64,000 nt of DNA, from assembly GCA_964593065.1 (NCBI GenBank), contig CAZQGO010000010.1, positions 1 to 64,000 on the forward strand, in the 5' to 3' direction. How positions within the stretch are numbered: the stretch's first letter is position 1; each line of letters opens with the position of its first letter. Below, piece after piece: positions 59,636 through 64,000 of this stretch. The translations under genes were made by a program, and so were the position numbers. Below the pieces are notes generated by a model. That model saw nothing but the letters and a program-made list of their open reading frames with translations. It was not told the origin of the DNA and searched no databases. This DNA comes from CAZQGO01 sp964593065. GTDB lineage: Bacteria > Oederibacteriota > JAAXVQ01.

Positions 59636-61024
59636 TTATATCTCGCTCAAGCGTTTTCGTTCCCGCCCCCGGTAGCGGGCGCCCAGCCGCCGGCACAAGG
59701 CCTGCAGGGCCGCAGCGTCCACTTCCGGGGACTCGACCGCCGTGACCGATACACGAAATCCCGCCTGCACCGCCCGTCCGATGAAGTCCAGCACGCGCGG
59801 AAAGGTCTCCGGGCCCGTGGCCGGCCGCACCCATTGCTGGTATTGTTCCGGGTGGGCGGTGTTCAAGGAAACGGACCATTCATCCACTGCGCCCCGGCAG
59901 TCCGGCAGGATGTCCCGTTGGAAAACCGCGTCGGCCTGGCCGTTGGTGTTGACCCGCACGCGGCCGCCGCGCTGCTTGATTTCCCGGGCCACGGCCAGCA
60001 AAACCGGCAGGCGCAGCACGGGTTCACCCAGGCCGCAAAAAACGATCTCGCCGAAGCGGCCGGGGTCGCCGATGGCCTGCAGTGTCTCCGCGGCCGTGGG
60101 TTCGCGCTGCAGCGTCAGGTCCTGCCCCCGGAAGCGCCGGTCGCGGTCCCGCGGGCAGAAGGCGCAATGGGCACTGCAACGGTTGGTCAGGTTGACGTAC
60201 AGGCTCCCTTCCAGCCGGTAGACCAGGACCCCGGGGTCGCCGGGCACCACGCGGAAAAGGCGTTGCGCGTTGCGCGTGGTCAGTTCGGCCAGGTTTTCCG
60301 GGGCCTGCCCGCGTAGGCCCGCCGCGAAATCGGCGACTTCTTTCAGCCAGGCCGGTTCGTTGCGCTGTCCCCGCCGCGGCTGGGGCGGCAGGTAGGGTGC
60401 ATCGGTCTCCAGAAGCAGGCGTTCGGCCGGCGCGGCCTGAAGTGCCGCGCGCACGCTCTCGGCCTTGGGATAGGTTGCGGTCCCGCCGAAGCCGAGGTGA
60501 AAGCCGAACTCCAGGACCGTGTCCAGGTGCGCGGGCCCGCCGCCGTAGCAGTGGAACACGCCGCCCGCCGGGAACGGCCCCTGCTGCTTAAGGAGGGCGA
60601 AGGCGTCGTCCTCGGCTTCGCGCACGTGCACGATCAGCGGCAACTCGAAGACCCGGGCCAAGCGCAGCTGGCGCGCGAACGCTTCACGCTGGGCCGCGCG
60701 GTCCGGCGGCGGGAACTCCGGAAAGAGGTGGTAGTCCAAGCCCGTCTCGCCCAGGGCCACGACCTTGTTTTCGGCCAGCTGCGCGCGCAGGCCGTCGCAG
60801 GCCTCGGGGCCCAGGCGGGGGAATTCGTGCGGGTGCAGGCCCGCGGCCGCGAACACGTCCGGCTCGGCCTGAGCCAGGGCCAGGGCGCGGCGGTTGGCCT
60901 CCGGCTCGGAACCCGCGTTGACGAACTGCTCCACGCCCGCGGCCCGGGCCCGGGCCAGGACTTCGGCCCGGTCCGCGTCGAAGGCGTCCATTTCCAGGTG
61001 CACGTGCGTGTCGAACCAATGCAT
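59636..61024 (-). CDS. TatD-family hydrolase fused to a radical SAM domain
   Basis: 462 residues. Residues 1-258 are a TatD metal-dependent hydrolase/DNase: DTHVHLEMD (H7, H9), GLHPHEF, ALGETGLDYH, IVHVREAEDD, VFHCYGG, LLLETDAPYLPP. Residues 265-462 are a radical SAM domain with NLTNRCSAHCAFCPR (CX3CX2C: C283, C287, C290) and VFCGLGEPVLRLPVLL. The two often occur side by side; here they are one polypeptide. The substrate of the radical SAM part is unknown. Confidence 0.93.
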   Translation of the reverse strand: MHWFDTHVHLEMDAFDADRAEVLARARAAGVEQFVNAGSEPEANRRALALAQAEPDVFAAAGLHPHEFPRLGPEACDGLRAQLAENKVVALGETGLDYHLFPEFPPPDRAAQREAFARQLRLARVFELPLIVHVREAEDDAFALLKQQGPFPAGGVFHCYGGGPAHLDTVLEFGFHLGFGGTATYPKAESVRAALQAAPAERLLLETDAPYLPPQPRRGQRNEPAWLKEVADFAAGLRGQAPENLAELTTRNAQRLFRVVPGDPGVLVYRLEGSLYVNLTNRCSAHCAFCPRDRDRRFRGQDLTLQREPTAAETLQAIGDPGRFGEIVFCGLGEPVLRLPVLLAVAREIKQRGGRVRVNTNGQADAVFQRDILPDCRGAVDEWSVSLNTAHPEQYQQWVRPATGPETFPRVLDFIGRAVQAGFRVSVTAVESPEVDAAALQALCRRLGARYRGRERKRLSEI

Positions 61025-61060
61025 GGGAGGTGGTGCTCCCCTTCTGCGCGTTCTGCCGCC

Positions 61061-62629
61061 TTACGCGGCCGGCGCCCCGTTCTTCTCCTTCTCGATGCGC
61101 GGGAAGAGCGGTTCGGCTTTGGCAATGGCCTGTCCCGGTGCCAGTCCGCCCCAGGCCGCGGCCTGCGGAAGTTGGCGCGCGCGCTCCGGCTCCGGCTCCC
61201 CGAGCTGGGCCAGAATGCGCGGGACCGTGCGCGGCATGAAGGGCTGGAGCAGGATCGCGGCCAGGCGCAGGACCTCGAGCAGGTTGTAAAGGACCGTGGA
61301 GAGGCGCGCGGTCTCGCCGCGCTTGAACAGGCCCCAGGGAGCGGTCTCGTCGATGTACTTGTTGCTGCGCCTGATCACGTCCCAGACCGCGGCCGTGGCC
61401 CGCGAGAAGTCCAGGGCCGTAAAGGCCTGGTCGCAGACCGCGTAGGCGCCGTGCGCGGCCGCCAGCAGGGCCGCGTCCTCCGGGATCGGCGTCGGATCCG
61501 GGGCCGGCACCTTCCCCCCGCAGTACTTCTCCACCATGGTCAGGGTGCGGTTGAGCAGGTTGCCGAGGTCGTTGGCCAGGTCGCTGTTGTAGCGCTCGAC
61601 CAAGCCCGCTTCGGAGAAGTCTCCGTCCCCGGCGAAGACGTTCGAGGCCAAGAGCACGTAGCGGACCACGTCCGAGCCGCGCTCGCCGAACGAGGCGGCC
61701 AGCTCCAGCGGATCGAGGACGTTGCCGCGGGTTTTGGAGATCTTCTCGCCTTTCAGCGAGAGGAAGCCGTGGCCGAACACGCGCTTGGGCAGGGGCAGGC
61801 CGGCCGACAGGAGCATGGCCGGCCAGATGATGCAGTGGAAGCGCGTGATGTCCTTGCCGATGACGTGCACGTCCGCGGGCCAATAGCGCTGGAACAGGGC
61901 CGGGTCGTCCGGAAAACCCACGGCCGAAAGGTAGTTGATCAGGGCGTCGAACCACACGTAGACCACGTGCGTCGGGTCGTCCGGGAACGGAATGCCCCAC
62001 GAAGTCGTGGAGCGGGAGACGGAGAGATCCTTCAGCCCCTCCTTGAGGACGTTGAGGACCTCATTGCGCCGGGTCTCGGGCTGGATGAACTCGGGGTGGC
62101 GTCCGATGTGTTCCAGCAGGGCCGGCGCGTATTTCGAGAGCCTGAAGAAGTAATTCTTCTCGGCCAGCCACACCGGCCGGATGCCGTGCACCGGGCAGGC
62201 GCCGTCTTTCAAGTCGGTCTCGAGGTAGTAGGTCTCGCAGGAGTTGCAGTACCAGCCGGTGTATTCGCCGGGATAAATGTCCCCGGCGGCGAGGGCGCGG
62301 CGGATCATCTCCTGGGAGGCGCGGTGATGGATGGGCTCGGAGGTCCGGATGAAGCGGTCGTACGAGATATCCAGTGCGCGCCAGGTCCGTTCGAAGGTGG
62401 CGGCCATCTGGTCGCAGAACGCCTGGGGCGTGGTGTTCAATTCCCGGGCCTTGGCCTCGACGTTGGCCGAGTGCTCGTCCGAGCCGGTGGCGAAAAACAC
62501 GTCGTGCCCGGTCAGGCGCTTCCAACGGGCGAGCGCGTCCGTGCCGATCTCCTCGTAGGCGTGCCCGATGTGGGGCTTGGAGTTGGCGTAGGTGATGGCG
62601 GTGGTGAGGTAGAATTTCCCGGAGGGCAT
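61061..62629 (-). CDS. metG: Methionyl-tRNA synthetase
   Basis: 522 residues. Class I catalytic core FYLTTAITYANSKPHIGHAYE (HIGH), zinc knuckle CNSC...CPVHG (C128, C131, C145, H148, as in the Thermus-type enzyme), SWGIPFPDDPTHVVYVWFDAL, and KISKTRGN for KMSKS. No C-terminal tRNA-binding (Trbp111) domain. The ATG at 62629 gives the usual N-terminus; an upstream ATG (62665) overlapping the ricT stop as ATGA would add 12 residues. Confidence 0.97.
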   Translation of the reverse strand: MPSGKFYLTTAITYANSKPHIGHAYEEIGTDALARWKRLTGHDVFFATGSDEHSANVEAKARELNTTPQAFCDQMAATFERTWRALDISYDRFIRTSEPIHHRASQEMIRRALAAGDIYPGEYTGWYCNSCETYYLETDLKDGACPVHGIRPVWLAEKNYFFRLSKYAPALLEHIGRHPEFIQPETRRNEVLNVLKEGLKDLSVSRSTTSWGIPFPDDPTHVVYVWFDALINYLSAVGFPDDPALFQRYWPADVHVIGKDITRFHCIIWPAMLLSAGLPLPKRVFGHGFLSLKGEKISKTRGNVLDPLELAASFGERGSDVVRYVLLASNVFAGDGDFSEAGLVERYNSDLANDLGNLLNRTLTMVEKYCGGKVPAPDPTPIPEDAALLAAAHGAYAVCDQAFTALDFSRATAAVWDVIRRSNKYIDETAPWGLFKRGETARLSTVLYNLLEVLRLAAILLQPFMPRTVPRILAQLGEPEPERARQLPQAAAWGGLAPGQAIAKAEPLFPRIEKEKNGAPAA

Positions 62630-62661
62630 GGGAGTCCCGGGTCCTTTCTGGAAAGCAGGGG

Positions 62662-63537
62662 TCATCCGTTTTTCCGCTCGTCGCGGCCGGCGCCGTGCCG
62701 AGGCCGCGAAGCATGCCGGTCGTGGGTCCGGGAATGCCGGCTGCCGCCAGGCCCCGGCGGACGTCCGCCCGCGGGCGGGAAATGCCGCCCGCCGCCGGCC
62801 GGCTGGCAGGCGGGGCCGGACGCGTTTCCCGCCGCCTGGGCGGCGGGGCAGGAGTCGGCGCAGGCCGGAACGGCCTTGGGTTCCGTCTCCCGTTTCCGCT
62901 TGCCCTTGGCGCCCTCGTATTCGTAGGACAGGCAGCACATCAGGCGCCCGCAGATCCCCGAGACTTTCGACGGGTTCAAGGAGACGTTCTGGTCCTTGGC
63001 CATGCGGATGGAGACCGAAACGAAATCCTTCATGAACGTGCAGCAGCACAGGCTGCGGCCGCACGGCCCGACCCCGCCCAAGCGGCGGGCCTCGTCGCGC
63101 ACGCCGATCTGCCTCATCTCGATCTTGACCCGGAGCGCCTGCGCCAGCTCTTTCACCAGTTCCCGGAAGTCCACGCGGTTCTCCGAGGTGAAATAAAACA
63201 CGGCTTTACGCCCCTCGAGGGTGTAGGTCACGTCCACCAGCTTCATGGGGATGTTCTTTTCCTTGACCTTGTTCCGGCACAAGCGGTAGGCGTCCCGTTC
63301 GAGGCGCTCGTTGTGGCGCAGCTGTTCCAGATCCCGGTTGTGGACCAGGCGCAAAACCCGCCGGCGTCCGCCGTTCTCCTGCGCAGCCGCCGGATTCACC
63401 CGCACCACGCGCGCCACGGCGGGGCCCTGTTCGCCCTCGACCACGCACAAGGCTCCGATTTTAAGGTCCAGTCCCGAGGCCGCATAGGGATACAATTTGC
63501 CGCCCTTGAGAAACTGGACCAGAACCATTTCCATCAT
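62662..63537 (-). CDS. ricT: PSP1/RicT (YaaT)-family protein
   Basis: 291 residues. The PSP1 domain has the paired Cys motifs GPCGRSLCCCTF (C159, 164-166) and GICGRLMCCLSYE (C196, 201-202), which in Bacillus RicT bind an iron-sulfur cluster in the RicAFT complex affecting RNA processing. About 80 C-terminal residues are unusual: Cys, Pro, Gly, His and Arg-rich low complexity (ACADSCPAAQ...GGGRHFPPAGGRPPGPGG...). ATG 63537 is six bases after GAGGTG. Gene order holB-ricT-metG-tatD is widely conserved. Confidence 0.92.
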   Translation of the reverse strand: MMEMVLVQFLKGGKLYPYAASGLDLKIGALCVVEGEQGPAVARVVRVNPAAAQENGGRRRVLRLVHNRDLEQLRHNERLERDAYRLCRNKVKEKNIPMKLVDVTYTLEGRKAVFYFTSENRVDFRELVKELAQALRVKIEMRQIGVRDEARRLGGVGPCGRSLCCCTFMKDFVSVSIRMAKDQNVSLNPSKVSGICGRLMCCLSYEYEGAKGKRKRETEPKAVPACADSCPAAQAAGNASGPACQPAGGGRHFPPAGGRPPGPGGSRHSRTHDRHASRPRHGAGRDERKNG

Positions 63538-63603
63538 GGCTTTCACCTCTTGACATCCGTCCCCGCGCCGGCGCCTTCTGTTCCACGCCCCAATGGAGAG
63601 GAA

Positions 63604-64000
63604 TCAGGCCGCGCTGCCGGCGGGCCGGCTCAAATGCAGCATCAGGACTTCCAGCACCAGCTGGGGGTTGACATTCTGTCCCAACCGGGTCGCAGCCGCC
63701 AGCACGGCCTGATATTTATCCAGCGCGCTTTCCCGGCTTTCCCGGGCCAGCGCCGACTGCAGGTCCGCCACGCGGTCGGCATTAAACAGCAGCTCCGCGG
63801 GCGCGCCGTGGGACAGGATGACCAGGTCCCGGTACCAGGTCAGCCACACGTCCACGACCTCGGACAAATCGGCGAAGTCCTGCGCAACTCCCTGCGCCGC
63901 CTGGAACCAATCCCGTTCTTCCGCCGCCTGCGCCGCGGACAACACCCTTGCCCGCAGGGCTTGCTGCTCCTCATCCAACAGGCGCAACGCCCGGGCGGGG
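63604..64000 (-). CDS. holB: DNA polymerase III delta-prime subunit, C-terminal part (start outside window)
   Basis: The last ~132 codons only; the reading frame is open to the window end. Helical region with LVILSHGAPAELLFNADRV and a C-terminal NPQLVLEVLMLHLSRP pattern typical of the clamp-loader collar domain. Position directly before ricT-metG-tatD supports holB rather than dnaX; the ATPase part lies beyond the window. Confidence 0.8.
   Translation of the reverse strand, partial: PARALRLLDEEQQALRARVLSAAQAAEERDWFQAAQGVAQDFADLSEVVDVWLTWYRDLVILSHGAPAELLFNADRVADLQSALARESRESALDKYQAVLAAATRLGQNVNPQLVLEVLMLHLSRPAGSAA

Overview
A 64 kb piece of a GC-rich bacterial genome in which every gene I can support lies on the minus strand. 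The organism looks like a free-living, prototrophic, motile, diderm bacterium: it has a TonB-dependent outer-membrane receptor, a methyl-accepting chemotaxis protein, and complete or partial pathways for lysine/diaminopimelate, pantothenate, NAD, folate and tryptophan. Gene order (rpoN-hpf-ptsN-hprK-PTS; dapL/dapB/dapA/dapF/lysA; trpCF-trpBA-accD-folC; holB-ricT-metG-tatD) resembles Deltaproteobacteria. The Thr-Pro-repeat exported protein with a YPNP...KLVLYK C-terminal domain is more typical of uncultivated candidate phyla (FCPU426/Omnitrophica-like). I would not assign a phylum from this. One run of 100 N (25164-25263) marks an assembly gap.

Layout, in coordinate order (transcription runs right to left). 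1-1248: 5' part of dnaK, preceded by a near-perfect -24/-12 (sigma-54) promoter and two tandem dyads. 1443-14034: a long co-directional operon reading rpoN, hpf, ptsN, hprK, yvcK, a mannose-type PTS (EIIA, IIB, IIC, IID), ptsH, ptsI, galU, a WecG/TagA-type transferase and a sigma-54 activator, driven by a perfect consensus sigma-70 promoter at 14240-14268. 14441-18582: phosphoesterase, PP-loop ATPase, ferredoxin, DUF116 protein, CcdA/TauE-like membrane protein and a small winged-helix-like protein. 18631-23964: uvrA, an NDH-2-like flavoprotein and mnmA. 24142-32612: two exported proteins, a degenerate NodB-like protein and a three-gene set (PaaK-like ligase, GT2-DUF2062 fusion, C45 acyltransferase-like). 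32952-37923: TonB receptor, periplasmic binding protein and chemoreceptor. 38021-42020: a poorly characterised set including a 575-residue transglutaminase-like protein and two tandem DUF2378-like paralogues. 42151-52861: nadX, then a roughly 10 kb biosynthetic operon lysA-dapF-dapA-dapB-hyp-dapL-folK-dNK-panB-panC-panD-nadA. 53014-64000: an exported beta-rich protein, folC, accD, trpA, trpB, trpF, trpC, a TatD-radical SAM fusion, metG, ricT and the end of holB.

How it fits together: the first 14 kb ties sigma-54, the nitrogen-type PTS (PtsN), HPr kinase acting on HPr Ser46 and a sugar PTS to one activator. That activator lies directly beside a sigma-54 promoter reading into dnaK, which is the strongest candidate for an undescribed regulatory circuit here. 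The middle contains the lineage-specific surface and sensory genes. The right half is housekeeping biosynthesis in tightly coupled operons with many ATGA stop-start overlaps.
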